From assembly GCA_014380485.1 (NCBI GenBank), contig JACMJU010000030.1:1-48488 (forward strand): DNA of 48,488 nt. The letters are read 5' to 3'. Shown piece by piece: positions 18,139-26,060 of the stretch (position 1 is its first letter; each line of letters starts with the position of its first letter). The notes under the pieces were generated by a model. It had not been told where the DNA came from. It worked only from the letters and a program-made list of their open reading frames with translations, and searched no databases. The position numbers and the translations under genes are program-made. The stretch comes from Methyloceanibacter sp. (GTDB lineage: Bacteria > Pseudomonadota > Alphaproteobacteria > Rhizobiales > Methyloligellaceae).

Positions 18139-19277
18139 TGGAAAGCGGCACGGCGATATTGGCGCGGGCCGAAACGGCGGTCGAGGTGTCACTCGGGGCG
18201 CGCAGCTACCCCGTGATTATCGGCGAGCGCCTGCTTGCTGCGGCCGGGCAATGGGTCGCCGCCACTTTGCCAGGGGCGCGCTGCGCCGTCGTCAGCGATG
18301 CGAATGTCGCAGCGCTTCATCTTGCTCCCCTCAAGGCGAGCCTGGTCGAGCACGGCCTGTTTCTCGGCGAGGCGCTGGTCGCGCCGGGCGAAGCGAGCAA
18401 GAGCTTTCCCGTTCTCGCCACTCTGTGCGAGAGACTGCTCGAGCTCGGCGTTGAGCGCGGCGACTGCGTTATCGCTTTCGGCGGCGGCGTGGTGGGCGAC
18501 CTCGCCGGCTTCGCCGCCAGCATCCTGAGGCGCGGGGTGCGGGTGGTGCAGATCCCGACCACCCTGCTGGCCCAGGTCGATTCCGCCATCGGCGGCAAGA
18601 CCGGCATCGACACCAAGCAAGGCAAGAACCTGATCGGCACGTTCCATCAGCCGAGCCTGGTGTTGGCCGACGTCTCCGTGCTTGCCACTTTGAGCCCAAG
18701 AGAGTTCCGGGCCGGTTATGCCGAGGTGGTGAAGTACGGGCTGATCGGCGATGCGCCGTTCTTCGCCTGGCTCGAGGAGAACTTCGAGGAGATCTTTTCA
18801 GCCCCTGGGGGCGCGCGCCGGCGGGCGGTGGAAACGAGCGTCCGCGCCAAGGCCGCGATCGTGGCGGAGGACGAGCGCGAGGAGAGCGGAAAACGCGCAA
18901 CTCTCAATCTCGGCCATAGCTTTGGCCATGCGCTTGAGACTTATGCCGGCTACTCCGAGCGGCTGCTGCACGGGGAGGCTATCGCCATCGGCATGCGTCT
19001 CGCCTTCACCTATTCGGTCGAGCGGGGGCTCTGCCCTCCAGGCGACGCCGCCCGCGTCGCGCGGCATCTCGACGCCGTCGGGCTTCCGATAAAAATTGCC
19101 TCCATTCCCGGACCTCCACCGGCGCCGGAGGCGCTGTTGCGGCTGATGGGTCAGGACAAAAAGGTCAAAGACGGGAAGCTCGCTTTGGTGCTTGTGCGCG
19201 GCATCGGCCAGGCCTTCGTCGAGCGGGATGTCGACATGCCGCTCCTGACCGACTTTCTCATCCGCGAGTGCGGGTGA
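18135..19277 (+). CDS. aroB: 3-dehydroquinate synthase
   Basis: The 380-residue protein converts DAHP to 3-dehydroquinate, the second step of the shikimate pathway, using NAD and a divalent metal. Family motifs are present: FGGGVVGDLAGFAAS (NAD site), IPTTLLAQVDSAIGGKTGID, the metal ligand Glu in YAEVVKYG, and metal-binding histidines in NLGHSFGHALE and LLHGEAIAIG. Start and length are typical. It forms an operon with aroK. A small hairpin (GCGGGT-GAA-ACCCGC, 19270-19284) spans the stop codon. Confidence 0.97.
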   Translation: MMESGTAILARAETAVEVSLGARSYPVIIGERLLAAAGQWVAATLPGARCAVVSDANVAALHLAPLKASLVEHGLFLGEALVAPGEASKSFPVLATLCERLLELGVERGDCVIAFGGGVVGDLAGFAASILRRGVRVVQIPTTLLAQVDSAIGGKTGIDTKQGKNLIGTFHQPSLVLADVSVLATLSPREFRAGYAEVVKYGLIGDAPFFAWLEENFEEIFSAPGGARRRAVETSVRAKAAIVAEDEREESGKRATLNLGHSFGHALETYAGYSERLLHGEAIAIGMRLAFTYSVERGLCPPGDAARVARHLDAVGLPIKIASIPGPPPAPEALLRLMGQDKKVKDGKLALVLVRGIGQAFVERDVDMPLLTDFLIRECG

Positions 19278-19288
19278 AACCCGCGGGC

Positions 19289-19570
19289 TCATAGCGGCCG
19301 CGAGAGCTCCTCGGGCGCCAGCGCCTTGATGGCAAGCGCGTGCACCGGGCCCTTCAGAGCCTCGGCCAAGACTTCGTTGACCATGCGGTGGCGCTCGAGC
19401 CGTGACTTGCCGGCAAAGGCCGCCGACACCACCTTGATGGTGAAATGGCTCTCGCCGGTTCCGGGCGCGCCGGCATGTCCCCTATGGCGATGGGAATCGT
19501 TGACGATTTCAAGCGCCTCCGGCGCGAAAGCCGCCGTCAATCTATCCCTGATTTCTCGTTCGACCGACAT
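19289..19570 (-). CDS. bolA: BolA family protein
   Basis: The 93-residue protein has the BolA fold signature: an N-terminal helix with REIRDRLTAAF, the central NDSHRHRGH region with its conserved histidine, and VSAAFAGKSRLERHRMVNEVL. BolA proteins pair with monothiol glutaredoxins in iron-sulfur cluster handling, and some act as transcription regulators. It converges on aroB (11 bases between stops) and diverges from the J-domain gene, a pairing frequent in Rhizobiales. Confidence 0.92.
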   Translation of the reverse strand: MSVEREIRDRLTAAFAPEALEIVNDSHRHRGHAGAPGTGESHFTIKVVSAAFAGKSRLERHRMVNEVLAEALKGPVHALAIKALAPEELSRPL

Positions 19571-19668
19571 GGTGGCACCGCCAACGCGATAACCTTTCAG
19601 ATTAGCCTCTTTGCCCGAGCGGAGCCATGCTTGTTGTGCCCGAAACAGCTTCCCATAATGCCGATTCC

Positions 19669-20292
19669 ATGAAGCTCGACTCGAAATTCTTCGACCGTTT
19701 GCGGGTCAAGCCCGACGCCAATCGCCTCTTGCGCGACTCTCTTCCCGCTTGCGAGTGGCCCGGCTGCAGGGAGCCCGGCCTCTACCCCGCGCCCAAGGGG
19801 CGGGGGCAAGAAGGGCAATATCACCGTTTCTGTCTCGACCATGTGCGGGAATACAACAAGTCCTATAACTACTTTGCCGGCCTCCCCGACGAGGCGGTGG
19901 TCAAGCACCAGAAGGACGACGTGATCGGTCACCGTCCGACCTGGTCGCTCGGCGTCAACTCCTGGGCGCGCAACCGAAAGGCCCACAGGGGAGACCCCCC
20001 GGGTGGCTTCGCCCATCGTTTTACCGCCTACGATCCGTTCGGACTGTTCCCCGAGCGCGCCGCCAAGACCGATGAATGGACGCCGGAGCGGCCGCTCAAG
20101 CGCGCCGAGCGGAAGTGCCTGCGCCAGCTCAATCTCGAGGACGGCGCCACCAAGGCCGACATCAAGGCGCGCTTCAAGGAACTGGTTAAGCGGCTCCATC
20201 CCGACCACAATAAGGGCGACCGGACCTCGGAGGACAAGTTGCGCGAAGTGATTCAAGCCTATAACTATCTGAGACAGGCAGGGCTGGCGTAA
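19669..20292 (+). CDS. J-domain (DnaJ-like) protein
   Basis: The 207-residue protein ends in a J domain (about residues 142-205) with the HPD tripeptide in KRLHPDHNKGDR and the helix EVIQAYNYL, so it should stimulate an Hsp70 ATPase. The N-terminal half (MKLDSKFFDRLRV, CEWPGC, YHRFCLDHVREYNKSYNYF) is conserved in the alphaproteobacterial group. Its Cys and His residues might bind zinc (inference). An ATG at 19627 is also in frame, but MKLDSKFFD at 19669 is the familiar start. It lies between bolA and cobS. Confidence 0.88.
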   Translation: MKLDSKFFDRLRVKPDANRLLRDSLPACEWPGCREPGLYPAPKGRGQEGQYHRFCLDHVREYNKSYNYFAGLPDEAVVKHQKDDVIGHRPTWSLGVNSWARNRKAHRGDPPGGFAHRFTAYDPFGLFPERAAKTDEWTPERPLKRAERKCLRQLNLEDGATKADIKARFKELVKRLHPDHNKGDRTSEDKLREVIQAYNYLRQAGLA

Positions 20293-20376
20293 TGTCGCTG
20301 GACGGCCCTCTTCCCCCCATCGAGGCTTCGCTCCGGCAAGCCCCTAGGACACGCGACCCATAGGCTTTCACCAATC

Positions 20377-21366
20377 ATGACCCTCGAAACTGCCCGCAGC
20401 GGCCCCGGCTTGCCGGATATGTCGGTTTCCGTGCGCCAGGTCTTCGGTCTCGACACCGATCTCGAAGTCCCCGCCTATTCCCGCCCCGACGAGCATGTGC
20501 CCGATATCGATTCCGATTATCAGTTCAATCGGGAGGTGACGCTCGCCATCCTCGCCGGCTTCAAGCACAACCGAAGGGTGATGATCCAGGGCTATCACGG
20601 CACCGGCAAATCCACTCATATCGAGCAGGTGGCGGCGCGGCTGAACTGGCCCTGCATGCGCATCAATCTCGACAGCCATGTCAGTCGTATCGACCTCGTC
20701 GGCAAGGACGCCATCGTCATCAAGGACGGCATGCAGGTCACCGAGTTCCGCGAGGGCATCCTGCCTTACGCGCTCCAGACCAACACGGCGCTGTGCTTCG
20801 ACGAGTATGACGCCGGCCGCCCCGACGTGATGTTCGTGATCCAGCGGGTGCTCGAAGTCTCGGGCAAGCTCACTTTGCTCGACCAGTCCAAGGTGATCCG
20901 GCCTCACCCCGCCTTTCGCCTGTTCTCGACCACCAATACGATCGGGCTCGGCGATACGAGCGGCCTCTATCACGGCACCCAGCAGATCAACCAGGGCCAG
21001 ATGGATCGCTGGTCGATCGTGGTCACGCTTAACTATCTGCCGCATGAGGACGAGGTGAACATCGTGCTTGCCAAGGCCAAGAGCTGGAACACCGAGGCCG
21101 GACGCAAGACGATCGGCAACATGGTCCGGGTGGCGGAACTCACCCGCAACGCTTTCATGAACGGCGACCTGTCTACCGTGATGAGCCCGCGCACGGTCAT
21201 CACCTGGGCCGAGAACGCCGAGATTTTCGGCGATATCGGCACCGCCTTCGCGCTCTCCTTCCTCAATAAATGCGACGAGCTGGAGCGCGGGTTGATCGCC
21301 GAGTTCTATCAGCGCTGCTTCGGCGAGGATCTGCCGCAATCGACCGCCAACGTGGCCTTGAGTTAG
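20377..21366 (+). CDS. cobS: Cobaltochelatase subunit CobS (AAA+ ATPase)
   Basis: The 329-residue protein is the MoxR-like AAA+ subunit of the aerobic cobalt chelatase. With CobT it forms the ATP-driven ring that helps CobN insert cobalt into hydrogenobyrinic acid a,c-diamide during B12 synthesis. Walker A is GYHGTGKST (72-80) and Walker B FDEYD (141-145); sensor and arginine-finger stretches ([16 protein letters not shown]) follow. cobT begins three bases after its stop. cobN is not in the window. Confidence 0.96.
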   Translation: MTLETARSGPGLPDMSVSVRQVFGLDTDLEVPAYSRPDEHVPDIDSDYQFNREVTLAILAGFKHNRRVMIQGYHGTGKSTHIEQVAARLNWPCMRINLDSHVSRIDLVGKDAIVIKDGMQVTEFREGILPYALQTNTALCFDEYDAGRPDVMFVIQRVLEVSGKLTLLDQSKVIRPHPAFRLFSTTNTIGLGDTSGLYHGTQQINQGQMDRWSIVVTLNYLPHEDEVNIVLAKAKSWNTEAGRKTIGNMVRVAELTRNAFMNGDLSTVMSPRTVITWAENAEIFGDIGTAFALSFLNKCDELERGLIAEFYQRCFGEDLPQSTANVALS

Positions 21367-21368
21367 TC

Positions 21369-23255
21369 ATGACACGGCGTAAGGAAGCGCCGCTCGATCC
21401 CTTCAAGCGCGCCGTCACGCTGACCACCCGCTCGATCGCCGCCGATAGCGGGATGGAGGTCATCTTCACCAGCGAGCCCCCGGGGCTCACCGGCAAGATT
21501 GCCCGGCTGCCCGAGCCGTCACGGGTTCCGACCAAGTCGGAAATCGCGGTGATCCGAGGCCATGCCGACGCCGCCGCGCTTGCGGTCGCCTGCCACGATC
21601 CCGCCCTACACCAGTCGTTGGCGCCACCGGGCGGGGAGGCGCGCGAGGTGTTCGAGGCAATCGAGCAGGCGCGCGTCGAGGCAATCGGCGCCAAGTGCAT
21701 GCAAGGCGTGGCCGCCAATCTCGCCGCGCGCATGGAGCAGCGCTATGAGCGGAGCCGTTTCACCGAGGCGACCGAGCGCTCCGAAGCGCCGCTGCCCGAT
21801 GCGCTTTCTCTTCTGGTGCGCGAAAAGCTCACCGGCCAGACGCCGCCGGTCAAAGCCCGCGCTGTGGTCAATCTCTGGCGGCAGTGGATCGAGGGAAGGG
21901 CGCGGACCGTGCTCGACCGCATGCCGGACATGCTGTTCGACCAGGACGCGTTCGGCAGGCTCGCCCGGGAATTGCTTGCCGCCCTCAATCTTGCCGATCA
22001 ACTCGACCAGGGGGCCGACGAAAAATCCGACGATGAGACCGAGGCCGAGGCCGACGCCGCGGATGCGGAGGACGACGATTCCGAGGGCGAACGGCGCGCC
22101 GAACTTTCCGCCGAAAGCCGCGAAGAATCGGTGTCAAGCGAACAGTCGCGCGACGACAGCGATGACGGCTTGGCCGACGTGCTCGACCGGGCCGACGCTT
22201 CCCAGCTGCCGCGCCGCTCGGAGCCATCGCGCCCCAATCTTTCGGTGCTCGATAACCCCGAGGCCTTCGGCTACAAGGTGTTCACCCGCGCCTATGACGA
22301 GACCGTCAACGCCGAGGAGTTGTGCGACACGGACGAGCTCGAGCGCTTGCGCGCCTTTCTCGACAAGCAGCTTCACGCCTTGCATGGCGCGGTGGCGCGG
22401 CTCGCAAATCGCCTTCAGCGCAAGCTGCTGGCTCAGCAGAACCGCGGTTGGGACTTCGATCTGGAAGAGGGCATGATCGATGCGGCGCGGCTTGCCCGCG
22501 TCATCGTCGATCCAATGCATCCTCTGACGTTCAAGCAGGAACGCGACACGCAGTTCCGCGACACCGTGGTCACGCTTCTGCTCGACAATTCCGGCTCGAT
22601 GCGCGGGCGTCCGATCATGGTGGCGGCCTGCTGCGCCGATATTCTTGCGCGCACGCTCGAGCGATGCGGCGTCAAGGTCGAGATTCTCGGCTTTACCACG
22701 CGGGCGTGGAAGGGCGGGCATGCGCGCGAGGCCTGGCTGAACGCGCTCAAGCCGCCGCTTCCCGGACGGCTCAACGACCTCCGCCATATCGTCTACAAAT
22801 CCGCCGACGCGCCGTGGCGCAGGTCGCGCCGCAATCTCGGGCTGATGATGCGCGAGGGCCTGTTGAAGGAGAATATCGACGGCGAGGCGCTGGCCTGGGC
22901 GCATAGCCGTTTGCTGGCGCGGCCCGAGCAGAGGCGCATTCTGATGATGATCTCGGATGGCGCCCCGGTCGACGATTCCACGCTTTCGGTCAACTCAGGG
23001 TCATATTTGGAGCGTCATCTCCGCCAAGTGATCGAAGAGATCGAGACGCGCTCCGCGGTGGAGCTGCTCGCCATCGGCATTGGCCATGACGTCACCCGCT
23101 ACTATCGCCGGGCCGTCACCGTGACCGACGCCGAGGAACTTGCCGGGGTCATGACCGAGAAGCTTGCCGAGCTGTTCGACGAGGATCTGGCGTGGCGGCA
23201 ACTGCATCGCACGGTGCCGGCCGCGGCGCGCGCTATGCGCCGGAAACTTCATTGA
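21369..23255 (+). CDS. cobT: Cobaltochelatase subunit CobT
   Basis: The 628-residue protein has the CobT layout: an N-terminal alpha-helical domain, an acidic low-complexity linker (about residues 216-275, Asp/Glu/Ser-rich) and a C-terminal von Willebrand A domain with the MIDAS motif D406-x-S408-x-S410 in [10 protein letters not shown]. It pairs with CobS to power cobalt insertion by CobN. ATG at 21369 follows the cobS stop directly; the longer frame overlapping cobS is not used. The end of the gene touches the next start (TGA 23255, GTG 23257). Confidence 0.96.
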   Translation: MTRRKEAPLDPFKRAVTLTTRSIAADSGMEVIFTSEPPGLTGKIARLPEPSRVPTKSEIAVIRGHADAAALAVACHDPALHQSLAPPGGEAREVFEAIEQARVEAIGAKCMQGVAANLAARMEQRYERSRFTEATERSEAPLPDALSLLVREKLTGQTPPVKARAVVNLWRQWIEGRARTVLDRMPDMLFDQDAFGRLARELLAALNLADQLDQGADEKSDDETEAEADAADAEDDDSEGERRAELSAESREESVSSEQSRDDSDDGLADVLDRADASQLPRRSEPSRPNLSVLDNPEAFGYKVFTRAYDETVNAEELCDTDELERLRAFLDKQLHALHGAVARLANRLQRKLLAQQNRGWDFDLEEGMIDAARLARVIVDPMHPLTFKQERDTQFRDTVVTLLLDNSGSMRGRPIMVAACCADILARTLERCGVKVEILGFTTRAWKGGHAREAWLNALKPPLPGRLNDLRHIVYKSADAPWRRSRRNLGLMMREGLLKENIDGEALAWAHSRLLARPEQRRILMMISDGAPVDDSTLSVNSGSYLERHLRQVIEEIETRSAVELLAIGIGHDVTRYYRRAVTVTDAEELAGVMTEKLAELFDEDLAWRQLHRTVPAAARAMRRKLH

Positions 23256-23256
23256 C

Positions 23257-24336
23257 GTGAAGGGTCACGGTCGAAGATGGTGGCATAACCTGACCGCCGT
23301 TGCCGTCGCGGCAGCGGCGAGTTTGGCCGTTGCGCCGGCTTTGGCCGAGAAGCCACTGAACCCGCTCGAGCGCCCGACCCCCACCACCATCACCGCCGTC
23401 CCCATCGATTTCGACCGCGACAATCCTGGCCGCAAGGAGTTCGGCAAGCTCGTCTTCCGGGCCGGGCTCAACCTCTACGCCAAATCCGGTCATTTCGGCG
23501 GTTTCTCGGCGCTCGCTATCGATGAATCGGGACGGTCGCTGCTTGCCATCTCCGATGCCGGCAGCTGGCTCAGGGCGACGCTCGACTATGACGGCCGGAA
23601 GCTGAAAGGCTTGGACGATGCCGTGCTTGGCCCGATCCTGGGCGCGGACGGAAAACCGCTAAGCGACGACCGTCAACGCGACTCGGAAGGCATGACGCTG
23701 GCCGACGGCGACACGCAAAAGGGTACGGCTTACCTGTCCTTCGAGCGAAGGCACCGGATTGCCCGCTATCCCTTCAACACGCAGCGGTTCGGACCGCCGG
23801 CGGATCCTATCCCGTTGCCGGCCGGAACGAAGGGGCTGAGCGCCAATCGCGGCATCGAGGCGATGACGGTCATCAGGGCGGGAAGGCTGAAAGGCACGCT
23901 CGTCGCCTTCGCCGAGGGGCTCGCCAGCGGCGCCGGAAATCTCCAAGGCTGGCTTATCGGCGGTCCCTCGCCGGGACGCATCACGCTGAAACGCCCCGGC
24001 GGCTTCGATGTGACCGATGCCGCTTCGTTGCCCGACGGGAGCATCGTCGTGCTGGAGCGGCGGTTTCGCTTCAGCGAAGGCGTCAAGATGCGGATCCGCC
24101 GCATCGGGGCCGGTGAGCTCAAGCCGGGGGCGTTGATCGCGGGCGAGATGCTGCTCGAGGCCGATGACAGCTTGAATATCGACAATATGGAGGCGATCGC
24201 CGTTCACCGCGCGGCATCGGGGGAGACCGTCCTCACCCTCATGTCGGATGACAATTTCAGCGCGCTACAGCGGACGCTGATCATGCAGTTCACGCTGCCG
24301 GAAATAAAGCCGGTGGTCGCCGGCCCGCGCGGCTAG
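23257..24336 (+). CDS. Exported esterase-like phytase-fold protein (PF13449 type)
   Basis: The 359-residue protein starts at a GTG one base after the cobT stop, implying translational coupling. Residues 1-31 form a signal peptide ([19 protein letters not shown]). The mature part resembles the esterase-like activity of phytase family, a beta-propeller fold: [37 protein letters not shown], and [14 protein letters not shown]. Members have unclear substrates; a phosphoesterase or lactonase-like role is only suggested. Why it is attached to a B12 chelatase operon is unknown. Its stop overlaps the convergent rpmB stop. Confidence 0.85.
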   Translation: MKGHGRRWWHNLTAVAVAAAASLAVAPALAEKPLNPLERPTPTTITAVPIDFDRDNPGRKEFGKLVFRAGLNLYAKSGHFGGFSALAIDESGRSLLAISDAGSWLRATLDYDGRKLKGLDDAVLGPILGADGKPLSDDRQRDSEGMTLADGDTQKGTAYLSFERRHRIARYPFNTQRFGPPADPIPLPAGTKGLSANRGIEAMTVIRAGRLKGTLVAFAEGLASGAGNLQGWLIGGPSPGRITLKRPGGFDVTDAASLPDGSIVVLERRFRFSEGVKMRIRRIGAGELKPGALIAGEMLLEADDSLNIDNMEAIAVHRAASGETVLTLMSDDNFSALQRTLIMQFTLPEIKPVVAGPRG

Positions 24337-24650
24337 GTGGTGGCTTGGGTCTCAGTGGCTTGGGCCTCAGTGCTTTGCGCCTTGACAATGTCGCGCTTGA
24401 GCCGCCGCGCCTTCAACGACAGCTCCTCATCGCCCGCCTTTAAAAGATAGGCGTCGAGGCCGCCGCGATGCTCGACGGAACGCAAGGCATGGGCGCTGAT
24501 GGTCAGCCGCACGCGCTTCTTCAACACCTCGCTGTCAAGCGTCACATTGCAAAGATTGGGAAGGAAACGGCGCTTGGTTCGGCGCTTGGCATGGCTCACA
24601 TTGTTGCCGGTGAGCACGGCTTTGCCGGTGAGCTCGCAACGACGGGCCAT
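24333..24650 (-). CDS. rpmB: 50S ribosomal protein L28
   Basis: The 105-residue protein opens [33 protein letters not shown] in the L28 pattern and continues with [21 protein letters not shown]. It binds 23S rRNA in the large subunit. ATG at 24650 is the family start; a longer open frame to 24776 was rejected. A tail of Thr/Ala/Glu repeats ([13 protein letters not shown]) extends the usual alphaproteobacterial length slightly. Its stop (CTA on the plus strand, 24333-24335) shares the palindrome CTAG with the stop of the opposite gene. Confidence 0.95.
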   Translation of the reverse strand: MARRCELTGKAVLTGNNVSHAKRRTKRRFLPNLCNVTLDSEVLKKRVRLTISAHALRSVEHRGGLDAYLLKAGDEELSLKARRLKRDIVKAQSTEAQATETQATT

Positions 24651-24871
24651 GTCCTTGATCCTTCTCTCCAATTGCACGGAACCCGGCTTGGCTCTCAGCG
24701 GTTGCCTTGAGAGGCATTGCCACCGGCGGCGGGAGATATACGGGTACGCCAGTTTGGGGTCAAGGCGCCGCCACAAACATGCGCCAAGCTCGCAATTGAC
24801 GAATCCCGTAAATAGCCCGACATTCGCCGGCGGGGTTCTCGCAGGCGACCCGCTTTGCTAGGGGTGGAGCG

Positions 24872-25744
24872 ATGCAGGCAGCGCGCCATTGCTTGAGCCT
24901 TTTTGCCGTCGCCGCGCTCACTTGTGGGCTCGGCGGCAATCTGCCTGTGGCCCCTGCCAATGCCGAGAACAGTCTCGCCTCGGCGAGCAGGATCACGGCC
25001 GTCTACCGGGTCGATCTCGCCGGCTTCAATCTCGGCAACTTCCGCCTGACGACGACCTTCCGCGGCGACGATTACGAGATGCGCGGCGAAGGCCGTTTTA
25101 CCGTCCTCCAAGGCCTCATCTATGAATGGCGCGGGGTCACGGCGAGTACGGGACGCGTGACGAGCACGGGGCCGGAGCCTGCGATGTACGCGCTGAGCTA
25201 TTCCGATAGCGCCAAGATGGCCGAGCGGCTTCGCATGACATTCGAGGGAAGGGCCGTTACCGGCGTCTCGATCGTGCCCAACAAGCGGCCAAGTCCACGC
25301 ACCATTCCGGTGACTAAGGAACAGCTCGAAGGCGTGCTCGACCCCATGAGCGGAGCGTTCCTGAGCGCCCATTCCGAGAACCCCAACGGCGATCTGAATG
25401 TCTGCAACCACACCCTGCCCGTGTTCGACGGCAAGCAGCGCTTCGACCTCGTGATCACGCCCAAGCGTTCGGTCACGGTCAAGCGGACAACGCCTACGGG
25501 ATATGGCGGGCCGGCGGTGATCTGCCGCGTGAAGTTCATCCCCATCGCCGGATATCATCCTGACAATCCGGGAATCCGGTTGATGTCCCAGTCGAACGAG
25601 ATCGAAGTCTGGCTCATCCCCGTGAAGAGCACTAATATGTATGTGCCCTACCGGATCCTGTTGCCGACGCCGGTGGGCGTTGGTTCGGCGCTGGTGACTT
25701 CGATCCAAGTCGCCGGCCCGCGCCGCGCAAGCGCCGCGCCGTGA
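24872..25744 (+). CDS. Exported DUF3108 protein
   Basis: The 290-residue protein has a signal peptide (to about residue 31, VAPANA) and a beta-rich body matching DUF3108: YRVDLAGFNLGNFRLTTTF, then DPMSGAFL and a C-terminal IEVWLIP...YVPYRILLPTPVG. The family is periplasmic or outer-membrane associated and of unknown function. It lies divergent from rpmB, a pairing conserved in Rhizobiales. Two Cys residues (NVCNHTL; AVICRV) could form a disulfide. Confidence 0.85.
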   Translation: MQAARHCLSLFAVAALTCGLGGNLPVAPANAENSLASASRITAVYRVDLAGFNLGNFRLTTTFRGDDYEMRGEGRFTVLQGLIYEWRGVTASTGRVTSTGPEPAMYALSYSDSAKMAERLRMTFEGRAVTGVSIVPNKRPSPRTIPVTKEQLEGVLDPMSGAFLSAHSENPNGDLNVCNHTLPVFDGKQRFDLVITPKRSVTVKRTTPTGYGGPAVICRVKFIPIAGYHPDNPGIRLMSQSNEIEVWLIPVKSTNMYVPYRILLPTPVGVGSALVTSIQVAGPRRASAAP

Positions 25745-26060
25745 CCGCCCGAGGTTAACGGACAAGCCCCGAATCCCAAGATGTTGTAGGGAACAGATGT
25801 CGAAGATTAACCTTCCCCTGATTCGTGCGTGCTCTGTTCCCGTTGCCTTCCTCTGGACTTAAGGGAGCGGAAAGCGATCCTGCGATGTGGTGATCGGGAC
25901 CAAGGGAGCCCCGATATCGCCCCGAGACGATCAGCAAGCCACGTTTGGGCCAGATTCCGCTCGGAACGAAATCCGAATGTGCAGAGTCAGCGATTCGGAC
26001 GACATTCGTTCCCTGCCCGTTCCGTTTTCACAGCCGATCGGAGGCTGACGAAGTCAAGAG
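25745..26060. promoter_or_regulatory. Non-coding leader region with nested inverted repeats before the helicase gene
   Basis: No gene is visible in these 316 bases. Two structured parts stand out. GGGAACAGA (25789-25797) pairs with TCTGTTCCC (25833-25841). Further on, GGAACGAA (25963-25970) pairs with TTCGTTCC (26005-26012), and inside it TCCGAAT (25972-25978) pairs with ATTCGGA (25993-25999), which makes a two-tier hairpin ending 48 bases before the helicase ATG. It could be a leader-RNA structure, a regulator site or a small RNA; nothing here decides which. Confidence 0.5.
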
